DNA of 64,000 bases, taken from assembly GCF_004348115.1 (NCBI RefSeq), contig NZ_QPFB01000001.1, positions 1,574,836 to 1,638,835 on the forward strand, in the 5' to 3' direction. Below, in pieces: positions 43,956-53,792 of the stretch (its first letter is position 1; each line of letters starts with the position of its first letter). Source of the DNA: Stenotrophomonas sp. ATCM1_4 (lineage in GTDB: Bacteria > Pseudomonadota > Gammaproteobacteria > Xanthomonadales > Xanthomonadaceae). The position numbers and the translations under genes were made by a program. The notes beneath the pieces are model-generated. The model saw only the letters and a list, made by a program, of their open reading frames with translations, searched no databases and was not told where the DNA came from.

Positions 43956-46376
43956 ATGTCCAAGCACGCGGCCAATGCACCGGCCTTCCTGAAGCGCCCC
44001 CTCTCCCTCGGCCTGCGCCTGCTGCTGGCGCTCACCCTGCTGGTGACCGGTGGCATCGCCTCGGCCGGGGAAAGCCTCAATGCCGTGGCCACCGGCCTGT
44101 TGCCGACGCTGCCCGATGGCCGTGCGCCGCAGCAGATGCTGGCCCTGCAGGACCAGCTGCTGGCCGTGGAAGGCGAGCGCGCCTGGTACCTGGGCAAGGG
44201 CGAGCAGGCCTGGAAGCCGCTGCAGCTGGGCAAGACCCCCGCCCATGCGCTCCACGGCCTGGTCCGTTACGGCGATGCCAGCTGGCTGCTGCTCGGCGAG
44301 GGTGCCGGCCAGGCCAACCGCCTGGACCAGGTCACCCGCAAGGGTGATGCGCTGGTGGCCGGACAATCGCTGCCCCTGCCCTCGCCGCTGGCAGAGGCGG
44401 TGGCCACCACGCTGGACGGTGACCTGTACGTGGCCGGCGTCGATGGTGCCGGCAAGCGCCAGCTGCTGCGCCGGCCCGCCGGCAACGGCGCCTGGGTGCC
44501 GGCCCCGATGTGGCCGGGCGACGCCGCCGCGGCGGCGATGCAGGCCCAGAAGGGCGCGTTGTACGTGGTCGATGCACCGGTTGCCGGCATCGCACAGCAG
44601 CTGTGGCGCTGGACCACCGACAAGGGCTGGGTGTCGCTGCCGGGCATGGACGGCACGCTGGTCCCCGGCTCGCTGCGCGCGCTCGGCCAGGCCCACCTGC
44701 TGATGCAGGTGCGTGACCGCCAGGGCGCGGTCAACGCGCGTACCTTCCACACCATCACCAGCGCCTGGGCGACCGTGGCCGGCAGCGGCGCCGACGCCCC
44801 GACCGCCACCGCCAGCTGGGGCAACGGCCTGGCCTGGGCCAGCACCGACGGCAGCCTGCACACCTTCGAGATGCAGACCGGCAAGCACCTGCTGGGCTGG
44901 ATGGACTGGACGGTGATCATCGTCTACCTGGCCGCGATGCTGGGCATGGGCGCCTGGTTCTACTTCCGCGAGAAGCGCGGCAATACCGCCGACTTCTTCG
45001 TCGGTGGCCGCAGCATCCCGTTCTGGGCGGCCGGCGTGAGCCTGTATGCCACCAACACCAGCTCGATCAGCTTCATCGCCATCCCGGCCAAGGCGTTCGA
45101 GACCAACTGGCAGTACCTGACCAACAACCTGATCGCGGTGCTGGGCCTGATGTTCGTGGCGGTGTGGATCGTGCCGCTGCTGCGCCGGCTGGACCTGATG
45201 AGCGTGTTCTCCTACCTGGAAACCCGCTTCCACCCGGCCATCCGCATGCTCGCCAGCGCGCTGTGCATCGTCATGCAGATCGGCGCGCGCATGAGCGTGG
45301 TGCTGTTCCTGCCGGCGCTGGCGATTGCCACCATCACCGGCATCAGCGTGGTGTGGAGCATCATGATGATGGGCGTGTTCACCATCATCTACACCGCGAT
45401 GGGTGGCATGAAGGCGGTGATCTGGACCGACTTCGTGCAGGTCATCGTCAAGATGGGCGGCGCGATCTTCGCCATCGGCTTCATCGTGTGGACGCTGAAG
45501 GGCGGCTTCGGCGAGTTCGTCGCCACCGCGGCGATGGAAGACAAGACCAAGCTGTTCGATTTCAGCTTCGACCTGACCAAGGCCACCGTGTGGGGCTTCA
45601 TCTTCCTGGTGGTGTTCGACGTGGTGCTGACCTTCCCGAAGGACCAGGTGCTGATGCAGCGCACCCTGGCCACCAAGTCGGACAAGGAGGCCGGCCGCTC
45701 GATCTGGGCGTTCGCCGCGATCATGATCCCGGGCGGCTTCATCTTCTACGGCATCGGCACCGCGTTGTGGGTGTTCTACAAGAACAACCCGCAGCGCCTG
45801 GACCCGCTGCTGCCGATCGATGCCACTTTCCCGCTGTTCATCGCCGCCGAACTGCCGCCGGGCGTCACCGGCCTGATCATCGCCGGCGTGTTCGCCGCGG
45901 CGATGGCGACGCTGTCGAGCATCATGAACAGCGTGGCCACGCTGATCTCGGTGGACTTCTACGAGCGCCTGGCCAAGAACCCGAACCCGCGCAAGAGCGT
46001 GCTGTTCGCCGAGATCTCCACCGTCATGGTGGGCCTGGTGGCGATCGGCCTGGCGCTGATCATGTCGCGCTACGACATCCACTCGCTGTTCGACGTGTCC
46101 ATCGAACTGGCCGGCCTGCTCGGCGGTGGTTTCGCCGGTGCCTACACGCTGGGCATGTTCACCCGCCGCGCGAACTCGCAGGGCGTGGCGATCGGCGTGG
46201 CCGCCTCGATCGTGCTGACCTTCGTGGCCTGGTGGTTCAAGCTGGTGCACCCGTACTTCTATCTGGCCATCTCGATCATGCTGTGCATCGTGGTCGGCTA
46301 CCTGGCCAGCCTGTGCTTCCCCGCCCCCACCCGCTCGCTCAAGGGCCTGACGATCTACAAGCAGGACGCGGTGTGA
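43956..46376 (+). CDS. Sodium/solute symporter fused to a propeller-like domain
   Basis: The ATG at 43956 gives 806 residues, far longer than an ordinary SSS symporter (about 500). Residues about 12-32 are a signal/anchor. Residues about 35-310 are a Trp/Gly-rich repeat region (EGERAWYLGKGEQAWKPLQLGK; GYGDASWLLLGEGAGQ-type blades) resembling a Kelch or NanM-like propeller placed outside the inner membrane. From about residue 317 a complete SSS domain begins: WMDWTVIIVYLAAMLGMGAWFYF, VGGRSIPFWAAGVSLYATNTSSISFIAIPAKAF. The propeller may bind or epimerise the sugar before uptake. Sodium motive force probably drives it. Confidence 0.85.
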   Translation: MSKHAANAPAFLKRPLSLGLRLLLALTLLVTGGIASAGESLNAVATGLLPTLPDGRAPQQMLALQDQLLAVEGERAWYLGKGEQAWKPLQLGKTPAHALHGLVRYGDASWLLLGEGAGQANRLDQVTRKGDALVAGQSLPLPSPLAEAVATTLDGDLYVAGVDGAGKRQLLRRPAGNGAWVPAPMWPGDAAAAAMQAQKGALYVVDAPVAGIAQQLWRWTTDKGWVSLPGMDGTLVPGSLRALGQAHLLMQVRDRQGAVNARTFHTITSAWATVAGSGADAPTATASWGNGLAWASTDGSLHTFEMQTGKHLLGWMDWTVIIVYLAAMLGMGAWFYFREKRGNTADFFVGGRSIPFWAAGVSLYATNTSSISFIAIPAKAFETNWQYLTNNLIAVLGLMFVAVWIVPLLRRLDLMSVFSYLETRFHPAIRMLASALCIVMQIGARMSVVLFLPALAIATITGISVVWSIMMMGVFTIIYTAMGGMKAVIWTDFVQVIVKMGGAIFAIGFIVWTLKGGFGEFVATAAMEDKTKLFDFSFDLTKATVWGFIFLVVFDVVLTFPKDQVLMQRTLATKSDKEAGRSIWAFAAIMIPGGFIFYGIGTALWVFYKNNPQRLDPLLPIDATFPLFIAAELPPGVTGLIIAGVFAAAMATLSSIMNSVATLISVDFYERLAKNPNPRKSVLFAEISTVMVGLVAIGLALIMSRYDIHSLFDVSIELAGLLGGGFAGAYTLGMFTRRANSQGVAIGVAASIVLTFVAWWFKLVHPYFYLAISIMLCIVVGYLASLCFPAPTRSLKGLTIYKQDAV

Positions 46377-46467
46377 AGGCCGGCCACGACGCCAGGACCA
46401 TGACGTTGGTCGCATCGCCAGCGCCGGCCGGCTGGTGTAGCGTTGCGGCCAGCTGAGAGGTCATACC

Positions 46468-47340
46468 GTGGAAACCCAGTTCCTCAATACCTTCGTCACC
46501 GTCGTGGACCGTGGCTCGATGGCCGCGGCCGCACGCCTGCTGCACATCACCCCGGCGGCGGTGGCCCAACAGATCCGCACCCTGGAGCGTGAGCTCGGGG
46601 CGCCGCTGATCGCCCGCGCCGGGCGCACCGTCAGCGTCACCGAGGAAGGCGCGCGCATCCTGCAGCGGGCGCGCGACCTGCTGCGTGACGTGGCCGACCT
46701 GCGCAGCGTGGCCAATGAAAGCGGCATGGCCGGCGAGCTGCGCCTGGGCGCCTGCCCGACCGCGCTGGGCGGGCTGGTGCCGGACATGCTGGCGCGGATG
46801 GTGGCCAAGTTCCCGGAGATCAACGTCTTCATCAAGCCGGGCTATTCGGCCGACCTGTACGGTGCGGTGGAATCGGGCGACCTGGACGCGGCGATGGTGC
46901 TGCAGGCCCCGTTCCCGCTGCCCAAGACCTGCGACTGGCAGCTGCTGCGCGAGGAGCCGCTGGTGGTGCTGGCCCCGGCGCGGCTGGCCGGCTGCGACCC
47001 GCACCAGCTGCTGCGCGAGGAGCCGCTGATCCGCTACGACCGGCACGAATGGGGTGGCCGCCAGGCCGACGAATACCTGCGCAAGGTGGGCATCGTGCCG
47101 CGTGAGCGGTTCGAGCTGAATGCGCTCAACGCGATCGCCGTGATGGTGGACCGCGGCCTGGGCGTCTCGCTGGTGCCGGACTGGGCCAAGCCCTGGCCCG
47201 AAGGCATTTCGGTGGTCAGCCTGCCGCTGCCACAGCCCAGCGAACCGCGCCGGATCGGGCTGGTCTGGTCGCGCGCCTCGGTGCGCCTGCGCCAGGTCAA
47301 CGCCCTGCTGGAAGAAGCCCGCGCCGCGTTGATCCGGTAG
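46468..47340 (+). CDS. LysR-type transcriptional regulator
   Basis: A GTG at 46468 with GAGAGG upstream starts a 290-residue protein. The N-terminal helix-turn-helix reads VETQFLNTFVTVVDRGSMAAAARLLHITPAAVAQQIRTLERELGAPLIARAGR. The C-terminal effector domain is GELRLGACPTALGGLVPDMLARM through GLGVSLVPDWAKPW. It lies directly before the two TonB-receptor genes and is separated from them by a 405-bp gap that must hold their promoter, so it is the best candidate regulator of the locus. Ligand unknown. Confidence 0.93.
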   Translation: METQFLNTFVTVVDRGSMAAAARLLHITPAAVAQQIRTLERELGAPLIARAGRTVSVTEEGARILQRARDLLRDVADLRSVANESGMAGELRLGACPTALGGLVPDMLARMVAKFPEINVFIKPGYSADLYGAVESGDLDAAMVLQAPFPLPKTCDWQLLREEPLVVLAPARLAGCDPHQLLREEPLIRYDRHEWGGRQADEYLRKVGIVPRERFELNALNAIAVMVDRGLGVSLVPDWAKPWPEGISVVSLPLPQPSEPRRIGLVWSRASVRLRQVNALLEEARAALIR

Positions 47341-47448
47341 TGCCGGCGATGCCCGGCATGGGCATCCCCCGGAAAGCCCCCGCCGAACATGGCTGCGCCC
47401 CACCGCGATGCGGTGCGGGGTTGGCGCAGTGCCGGGCCATGCCCGGCA
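47337..47448. repeat. GTAG-type palindromic repeats (SMAG-like)
   Basis: GTAG at 47337 includes the LysR stop codon and is followed by TGCCGG-CGATGC-CCGGCA (47341-47358). A second palindrome TGCCGGGCCATGCCCGGCA is at 47430-47448, and CACCGC/GCGGTG lies between them. This fits the GTAG-headed REP-like elements described in Stenotrophomonas. The rest of the 405-bp gap (to 47745) has no gene; it should hold the receptor promoter. Confidence 0.6.
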
Positions 47449-47745
47449 GCTGGCCTTGCCGGGAACGCCCCGGCCGAGCATGGCGCCGCGCCCCCGTCTC
47501 GGGGCGGTTCCAGCGCCGTCCAATCGCAACAAACACTAGGCAATGAACATACCCAGTCGCGCTTCCTTCGCCAGAAAGCCGCCCCTAGTCTCTGCCCATC
47601 GTCGAAGGTGCGCCTGACGTTCCCGCGCGGGCACCGGTGCATCAAACGGCAGCATGAAAGGGGCACAAGTCCCCGTCTCGATTACCGGTGCAGGCCGCCC
47701 CCCAGCTGTCTGTACACCGTTTCCACATCAGGGGGAGAGGAAGCA

Positions 47746-49935
47746 ATGATCAAGCCACTTACTGCTGCCATCAGCACTGTTCTGCTTGCCAGCGCCATTG
47801 CGCCGGCGATGGCGCAGGATGCAAGCAAAGCCCATGACGATGCGGTCAGCCTGGACCAGGTCATCGTCACCGGTACCCGTACCCCGGTCGCGATCGAGAA
47901 GGTCCCCGGCGCGGTCACCCTGGTGACCCCGGAGCAGGTGCAGCGCACCTTGAACCTGACCGAAGACGCCACCGCCGTGCTCGCACGCATGGTGCCGGGC
48001 TACTCCGAATCCTCGCAGGCGATGAGCAACTCCGGTGAGACCCTGCGCGGCCGCATCGCGCTGCGCCTGTTTGACGGCGTGCCGCAGGGTTCGCCGCTGC
48101 GCGAAGGCAACCGCAACGGCACCTTCACCGACATGGGCGTGATCGGCCGCATCGAGGTCATCAACGGCCCGTCCGCCGCCGAAGGCATCGGCGGCGCCGG
48201 TGGCGTGATCAACTACCTGTCCAAGAACCCGGAAGTGGATGGCCACCAGACCACCATCTCCACCCGCTACGGCACCCAGTTCAAGGGCGACAGCGACCAG
48301 ACCAAGATCGGCGTGATGCACACCTACAAGGATGATGCGGCCGACTTCCTGATCAGCGGCGCCTACATCGACCGTGGCATCGCCTATGACGGCGACGGCC
48401 GCCGCGTCGGCCTGAACACCTCCGGCTCGCTGTCGGACTCGTACAGCAAGAACCTGTTCGTGAAGGGCGGCTACAACTTCGGCGAAGGCCAGATGCAGCG
48501 CATCCAGGCCAGCTACAGCAACTTCCACATCGGCGGCAAGCACAACTACATCCCGGTGGAGGGCTGCCGCTTCGACCCGGTGAGCTGCCCGAACCCGACC
48601 ACCAACACCGCCGAGAAGGGCTCCATCGCCGGCTCGCTGGCCGAGTTCAACGACTTCGAGCAGTTCGCGGTGAAGTACACCAACGCCGACTTCTTCGGCG
48701 GCGACCTGAGCATCGATGCGTACTGGGCCGAGCAGGCCATGCGCTACGTGCCGGAGAACGGTGCCGATCGCCAGCTGACCAAGCCGGCACCGCCGGAAGA
48801 CCAGCGCATCTGGGACCAGTCGGAGATCAACAGCAAGAAGAAGGGCCTGCGCTTCGGCTATGCCTACGGCGACCTGTTCAAGGTCGAAGGCCTGCGCCTG
48901 CGCGCCGGCCTGGACATGGTGGAAGACACCGCCGAACAGCGCCTGGCCCTGACCAACCGCCTGTGGGTGCCGCCGATGAAGTACACCAGCCTGGCGCCGT
49001 ACGCACAGCTGAGCTGGGACATCGGCCCGGTCACGCTGGATGCCGGCATCCGCCGCGAGGACGGCGAGCTGGAGATCGACAGCTACACCACCGTTGCCTT
49101 CCGCGACCACACCCCGGTGCAGGGCGGCAAGATGGACTACAAGGCCAACATGCCGAACTTCGGCGCGATCTGGCGCATCACCGATGCGTGGTCGGTGTTC
49201 GGCTCGTACTCCGAAGGCTTCGGCATCGCCAACGTCGGCATCCCGCTGCGCAACATCCAGGCCAACAGCCCGTGCAAGGCCGTGTCCTGCATCGCCGACC
49301 TGCAGCCGCTGATCACCAAGAACAAGGAAGTCGGCTTCAACTGGCGCGGCGCCAAGGGCCAGGTGGGCGCGTCTGTGTACCGCTCGACCTCGGACTTCGG
49401 CTCGACCCTGACCATCGACCCGGTCACCGAAGACTTCATCCTGACCCGCGCACCGGTCGAGATCGAAGGCTTCGAACTCAACAGCGCCTGGACCTTCAAC
49501 GAGCACTGGAAGGCCACCTTCCTGTACTCGCGCATCCGTGGCCAGACCCAGTACTACCCGGGTTCGGGCCTGAAGAAGGAAATGGGCATCCTGGACATCT
49601 CGCCGGACAAGGTGAATGCCTCGCTGACCTGGACGCCGAACGACAACCTCAACGCCACCCTGGGCGTGAGCAAGACCTTCGACCGCGACCTGCGCGAGAC
49701 CTTCACCAACCCGACCAATGGTGCGGTCTACGTCAACGAAGAGAACACCTATGGCTACGCGCTGTGGGACCTGAGCGTGAATTACGACACCGGCCGCTTC
49801 GGCCAGCTGTCGCTGGGCATCGAGAACCTGTTCGACAAGCAGTACGTGTTGACCTGGTCGCAGCTGCCGGGCTGGCAGAACTACTTCTCCGGCCGCGGCC
49901 GGATGGTCTCGCTCTCGCACACCATCAAGTTCTGA
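47746..49935 (+). CDS. TonB-dependent outer membrane receptor, copy 1
   Basis: ATG 47746 behind GGGGGAGAGGAAGC gives 729 residues with a signal peptide (MIKPLTAAISTVLLASAIAPAMAQ). The TonB box/plug begins LDQVIVTGTRTPVAIEKVPGAVTLVTPEQVQ and includes DMGVIGRIEVINGPSAAEGIGGAGGVINYLSK. The 22-strand barrel ends SLSHTIKF with a C-terminal Phe as usual. It is closely similar along its whole length to the receptor that follows. No STN signalling domain is present. Transports an unknown ligand, perhaps an oligosaccharide given the neighbours, perhaps a siderophore. Confidence 0.9.
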   Translation: MIKPLTAAISTVLLASAIAPAMAQDASKAHDDAVSLDQVIVTGTRTPVAIEKVPGAVTLVTPEQVQRTLNLTEDATAVLARMVPGYSESSQAMSNSGETLRGRIALRLFDGVPQGSPLREGNRNGTFTDMGVIGRIEVINGPSAAEGIGGAGGVINYLSKNPEVDGHQTTISTRYGTQFKGDSDQTKIGVMHTYKDDAADFLISGAYIDRGIAYDGDGRRVGLNTSGSLSDSYSKNLFVKGGYNFGEGQMQRIQASYSNFHIGGKHNYIPVEGCRFDPVSCPNPTTNTAEKGSIAGSLAEFNDFEQFAVKYTNADFFGGDLSIDAYWAEQAMRYVPENGADRQLTKPAPPEDQRIWDQSEINSKKKGLRFGYAYGDLFKVEGLRLRAGLDMVEDTAEQRLALTNRLWVPPMKYTSLAPYAQLSWDIGPVTLDAGIRREDGELEIDSYTTVAFRDHTPVQGGKMDYKANMPNFGAIWRITDAWSVFGSYSEGFGIANVGIPLRNIQANSPCKAVSCIADLQPLITKNKEVGFNWRGAKGQVGASVYRSTSDFGSTLTIDPVTEDFILTRAPVEIEGFELNSAWTFNEHWKATFLYSRIRGQTQYYPGSGLKKEMGILDISPDKVNASLTWTPNDNLNATLGVSKTFDRDLRETFTNPTNGAVYVNEENTYGYALWDLSVNYDTGRFGQLSLGIENLFDKQYVLTWSQLPGWQNYFSGRGRMVSLSHTIKF

Positions 49936-49952
49936 TAACGGGCTGATGGACA

Positions 49953-49987
49953 ACGGCGCCACGGGCAACCGTGGCGCCGTTTTCTTT
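49953..49987 (+). terminator. Rho-independent terminator after receptor 1
   Basis: A perfect 12-bp stem, ACGGCGCCACGG around a GCAA tetraloop, is followed by TTTCTTT, 18 bp after the receptor stop. The remaining 263 bp before receptor 2 has no gene. It contains TTTCTTG-TTGCATCG-CAAGAAA (from about 50016), a dyad that may be a regulator site. Confidence 0.88.
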
Positions 49988-50250
49988 GCCCGCCGGATGC
50001 GTCACAAGCGGATGTTTCTTGTTGCATCGCAAGAAAAAACATCGCCTTTCTTCAACCAACAAAAGCTCACGTCTGAAGCTAGCCGCCCGTCCTTCTTCCC
50101 TGCCCCTGCGCACGCCTAGGCTGCATCCACGGGGGCACGGCGCGTCGGGAGGGACGTGGCCAGCGGTCATTACCTGCAGCAGTCGCCGCACGCATGCGGC
50201 AAAGCAGTTCAAGCGCGTCTTCTCATACATCCATCGAGATAAGAACGAAC

Positions 50251-52515
50251 ATGAAGAACTTGCCTGTGACGTTGGGGGTTTTCCTGCTGGCCGCTGCGGT
50301 CAGCGACAGTGTGCGCGCACAACAGGTGGACGCGGCGCAGGCGCGCGAGGACGAACGCGCCGCCAGCAGCAGCGGCAGGAAACCTGCCCAGGCCACCGAC
50401 CTGGACCGGGTGATCGTCACCGGCGTGCGCGCGCCCAAGGCCGTGGACAAGATCCCCGGCGCGATCTCGATCATCACCCCGGAAGAAATCCGGCAGTCGC
50501 TGGTCATCACCGAGGACAACACCGCGGTGCTGGCGCGCACCATCCCCGGCTACGCCGAATCCTCGCAGGCGATGACCAACTCCGGCGAGTCGCTGCGCGG
50601 ACGCATCCCGCTGCGCCTGTTCGACAGCATCCCGCAGGGCTCGCCGCTGCGCGAAGGCACCCGCAACGGCACCTTCACCGACATGGGCGTGATCGGCCGC
50701 ATCGAGGTCATCAACGGCCCGTCGGCGGCCGAGGGCATCGGTGCCACCGGCGGGGTGATCAACTACATCTCCAAGGTGCCCGAGCACGACGGCAGCGAGA
50801 CCACGATCAGCGCGCGCTACCAGACCCAGTTCCACGACGACAGCGTGGGCTGGAAGCTGGGCCTGAGCCACGCGATCAAGCAGGACAACTACGACTTCCT
50901 GGCCAGCGTCTCGCAGCTGGAGCGCGGCATGGCCTACGACGCGAAGGGCCGCAGCATCGGCATGAATTCCAGCGGCTCGCTGGCCGACTCGCAGTCGCGC
51001 AACCTGTACATGAAGGGCGGCTTCAACTTCGGCCAGGACGGCGAGCAGCGCCTGCAGGCCACCTACAGCAACTTCAACATCGGCGGCAACGGCGACTACA
51101 TCCAGGTGGTCGGCTGCAAGGGCCCGCATGACTGGCCGCCGTGCGACACGCCGTACCCGAACACCTCGGTGAAGGGCCACATCGACGGCCAGCGCGATGC
51201 GCTCAACAAGTTCATCCAGTACAGCCTGCAGTACACCCACAACGACTTCTTCGGCGGCACGCTGGACCTGGTCGGCTACCAGGCCGACCAGGGCATGCGC
51301 TTCCTGCCGGAGAACGGCGCCGACCGCCAGCTGGTCAAGCCGGCGCCGGCCGACGATGCCGACCGCATCTTCGACCAGTCCGAGATCCAATCGGAGAAGA
51401 AGGGCCTGCGCACCTCGTGGACGCGCCCGACGCTGTTCGGCGTGGATGGCCTGGAGCTGCACACCGGCGTGGACTTCGTGCAGGACGTGGCGCAGCAGCG
51501 GCTGGTGATGACCGACCGCGTGTGGGTGCCGCCGATGGACTACAAGAGCGTGGCCCCCTACGCGCAGCTGAGCTGGGACATCGGCCCGGTGACGGTCAGC
51601 GGTGGCCTGCGCCGCGAGAACGGCAAGCTGGACGTGGATAGCTACACCACCGTGGCCTACCGCAACAGCGTGTTCGTCGAAGGCGGCACCCTGGACTACA
51701 CCGCCAACCTGCCCAACCTCGGCGCGATCTGGCGCGTGACCGACCAGTTCTCGCTGTTCAGCGCCTACAGCAAGGGCTTCACCCTGCCGGACATCGGCAT
51801 CCCGCTGCGCAACGTGAACTACACCGGGCAGTCGGTGAAGGGCATCCTCGACCTGCAGGCGATCATCGTCGACAACATCGACATCGGCTTCAACTGGCGC
51901 GGTTCGCGTGGCGCGCTCAGTGGCAGCTGGTACCACTCCACCTCCGACTTCGGCGCGTCGCTGGAAGTGGACCCGCTGACCAGCGACTTCATCATGACCC
52001 GTGCGCCCACCGACATCAAAGGCATCGAGTTCACCGGTGAGTTCCGCTTCACCGACACGTTCAAGATCACCGGCCTGTACACGCACCTGCGTGGCTGGAC
52101 CTCGTTCTGGGGCCCGGACCCGCAGGGCCGCTACGACGCCGGCCCGTTGAAGAAGCCGCTGGGCATCTTCGACGCCACCCCGGACAAGATCAACGTCGCG
52201 CTGGTATGGAAGGCGTTGCCCAACCTGGACGCCACGCTGGGGGCGAGCATGCTGCGCGACCGCCACCTGACCAGCTCGGCGGTGCGCGAGTACGACGGGG
52301 AGACCTTCGACTACGACGAGAAGATCAACGGCTACACGCTGTGGGATCTGGGCGTGAACTACGATAGTGGCCGCTTCGGGACGTTCTCGCTGGGCGTGGA
52401 CAACCTGTTCAACAAGTACTACATCCTCAGCGGCTCGCAGGGCGATGGCTGGCAGAACTACTGGGCCGGTCGTGGCCGGGTAGTCTCGTTGAGCTATTCG
52501 TACACGTTCCGCTGA
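50251..52515 (+). CDS. TonB-dependent outer membrane receptor, copy 2
   Basis: ATG 50251 gives 754 residues with signal peptide MKNLPVTLGVFLLAAAVSDSVRAQ; longer frames upstream lack a signal. Plug motifs match copy 1 almost residue for residue (MGVIGRIEVINGPSAAEGIGATGGVINYISK), and the barrel ends SLSYSYTFR. The N-terminal region is longer and richer in charged residues than in copy 1. The stop shares its last base with the start of the serine hydrolase gene, so receptor and enzyme are co-translated. It heads a five-gene operon. Confidence 0.9.
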   Translation: MKNLPVTLGVFLLAAAVSDSVRAQQVDAAQAREDERAASSSGRKPAQATDLDRVIVTGVRAPKAVDKIPGAISIITPEEIRQSLVITEDNTAVLARTIPGYAESSQAMTNSGESLRGRIPLRLFDSIPQGSPLREGTRNGTFTDMGVIGRIEVINGPSAAEGIGATGGVINYISKVPEHDGSETTISARYQTQFHDDSVGWKLGLSHAIKQDNYDFLASVSQLERGMAYDAKGRSIGMNSSGSLADSQSRNLYMKGGFNFGQDGEQRLQATYSNFNIGGNGDYIQVVGCKGPHDWPPCDTPYPNTSVKGHIDGQRDALNKFIQYSLQYTHNDFFGGTLDLVGYQADQGMRFLPENGADRQLVKPAPADDADRIFDQSEIQSEKKGLRTSWTRPTLFGVDGLELHTGVDFVQDVAQQRLVMTDRVWVPPMDYKSVAPYAQLSWDIGPVTVSGGLRRENGKLDVDSYTTVAYRNSVFVEGGTLDYTANLPNLGAIWRVTDQFSLFSAYSKGFTLPDIGIPLRNVNYTGQSVKGILDLQAIIVDNIDIGFNWRGSRGALSGSWYHSTSDFGASLEVDPLTSDFIMTRAPTDIKGIEFTGEFRFTDTFKITGLYTHLRGWTSFWGPDPQGRYDAGPLKKPLGIFDATPDKINVALVWKALPNLDATLGASMLRDRHLTSSAVREYDGETFDYDEKINGYTLWDLGVNYDSGRFGTFSLGVDNLFNKYYILSGSQGDGWQNYWAGRGRVVSLSYSYTFR

Positions 52516-53792
52516 TGAGCGCAGGAGTGCACGCCATGCATCAAACCATCGCAACACCGCGCAGCCGTCGCTGGCTGCGCCGTGGCGCCGCACTCCTGTT
52601 GTGCCTGCCCGCGCCGCTGCTGCACGCTGGAGACCGCTGGCAGCGGCTGGATGGTTTCCTGCAGGCGAGCACCGCACCGGGCCAGTTCCCGGGCGCGGTG
52701 GCGCTGGTCGAGCACGATGGCCGCATCGTGTTCCAGCAGCACTACGGCCACGCCGACAGCGCTGGCCACCGGCCACTGCAGTCCGACAGCATCTTCCGCA
52801 TCTATTCGATGACCAAGCCGGTGACCTCGGTCGCCGTGCTGATGCTGCTGGAAGAAGGCAAGCTGTCGTTGGACGATCCGCTGGCGCGCTACCTTCCCGA
52901 GTTCGCCGACCGCTCCGTGGTGACCGGTGGCGACCTGCAACATCCGCAGACCGAAGATGCACCGCGCGCGATTACCCTGCGCCATCTGCTCACCCATACC
53001 AGCGGCTTCGCGGCGGCGTCGGATACGCACCGGGTGGCGACCAAGCTGTTGACCGCGGCCGATGTCGACAGCGCGACCTCGCTGCAGGACGTTGCACGCC
53101 GCTTGTCCACGCTGCCGTTGGCCGATGCGCCCGGCACACACTTCCATTACGAAGGCAGCAATACCGAACTGCTGGCGCGCGTGGTCGAGGTGGTCAGCGG
53201 GCAACCGTTCGCGCAGTTCCTGCACCAACGCATCTTCAGCCCGCTGGCGATGCACGACACCGGTTTTGAAGTGCCGCTGGCGCAGCGTGGTCGCGTGGTC
53301 GAACTGCCCACCAGCAACGACGATGGCAGCCTGCGCGTGGCCGACACGCTCAGCGCGCGCAATCCGGGCGTGCGCCTGAAAGGCTATGACAGCGGCGCCG
53401 GCGGTCTGTATTCCACCGCTGCCGACTACCTGAAGTTTGCCCACATGCTGCTCGACGATGGCCGCAGCGGGAAGCAACAGCTGCTCTCGCGCAAGACCGT
53501 CGAGCTGATGATGAGCGACCAGCTCGCTGGCTTCGAGCCGGCCATCAGCAGCTATGGCGCGGGCGAGGGCTTCGGCCTGGGCGGCTATGTCATCACCAAC
53601 CCGGCTTACCGCGGCAAGCTCGGCAGCGTCGGCCAGTTCGGCTGGTCGGGCGCGGCGTCCACCTATTTCACCATCGACCGCAAGGAAAAGCTGGTGGCCA
53701 TCCTGCTGATGCAGTACCTGCCCAGCGGTGACAAGGCGCTCGCCTCACCTTCCACCCGTTTCTACAACCTCGTTTACCAGGCCATTCCATGA
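52515..53792 (+). CDS. Beta-lactamase-fold serine hydrolase
   Basis: The 425-residue protein has an N-terminal basic then hydrophobic stretch (RSRRWLRRGAALLLCLPAPLLHAG), probably a signal peptide. Serine hydrolase motifs of class C/EstB type are present: YSMTKPVTSVAVLMLLEEGKL (Ser98-x-x-Lys101), HYEGSNTELLARVVEVVSG (Tyr motif), and FGWSGAASTYFTID at the place of the KTG/HxG motif. Members act as esterases or peptidases more often than lactamases. Its position after a TonB receptor suggests periplasmic processing of the imported ligand. Confidence 0.85.
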   Translation: MSAGVHAMHQTIATPRSRRWLRRGAALLLCLPAPLLHAGDRWQRLDGFLQASTAPGQFPGAVALVEHDGRIVFQQHYGHADSAGHRPLQSDSIFRIYSMTKPVTSVAVLMLLEEGKLSLDDPLARYLPEFADRSVVTGGDLQHPQTEDAPRAITLRHLLTHTSGFAAASDTHRVATKLLTAADVDSATSLQDVARRLSTLPLADAPGTHFHYEGSNTELLARVVEVVSGQPFAQFLHQRIFSPLAMHDTGFEVPLAQRGRVVELPTSNDDGSLRVADTLSARNPGVRLKGYDSGAGGLYSTAADYLKFAHMLLDDGRSGKQQLLSRKTVELMMSDQLAGFEPAISSYGAGEGFGLGGYVITNPAYRGKLGSVGQFGWSGAASTYFTIDRKEKLVAILLMQYLPSGDKALASPSTRFYNLVYQAIP

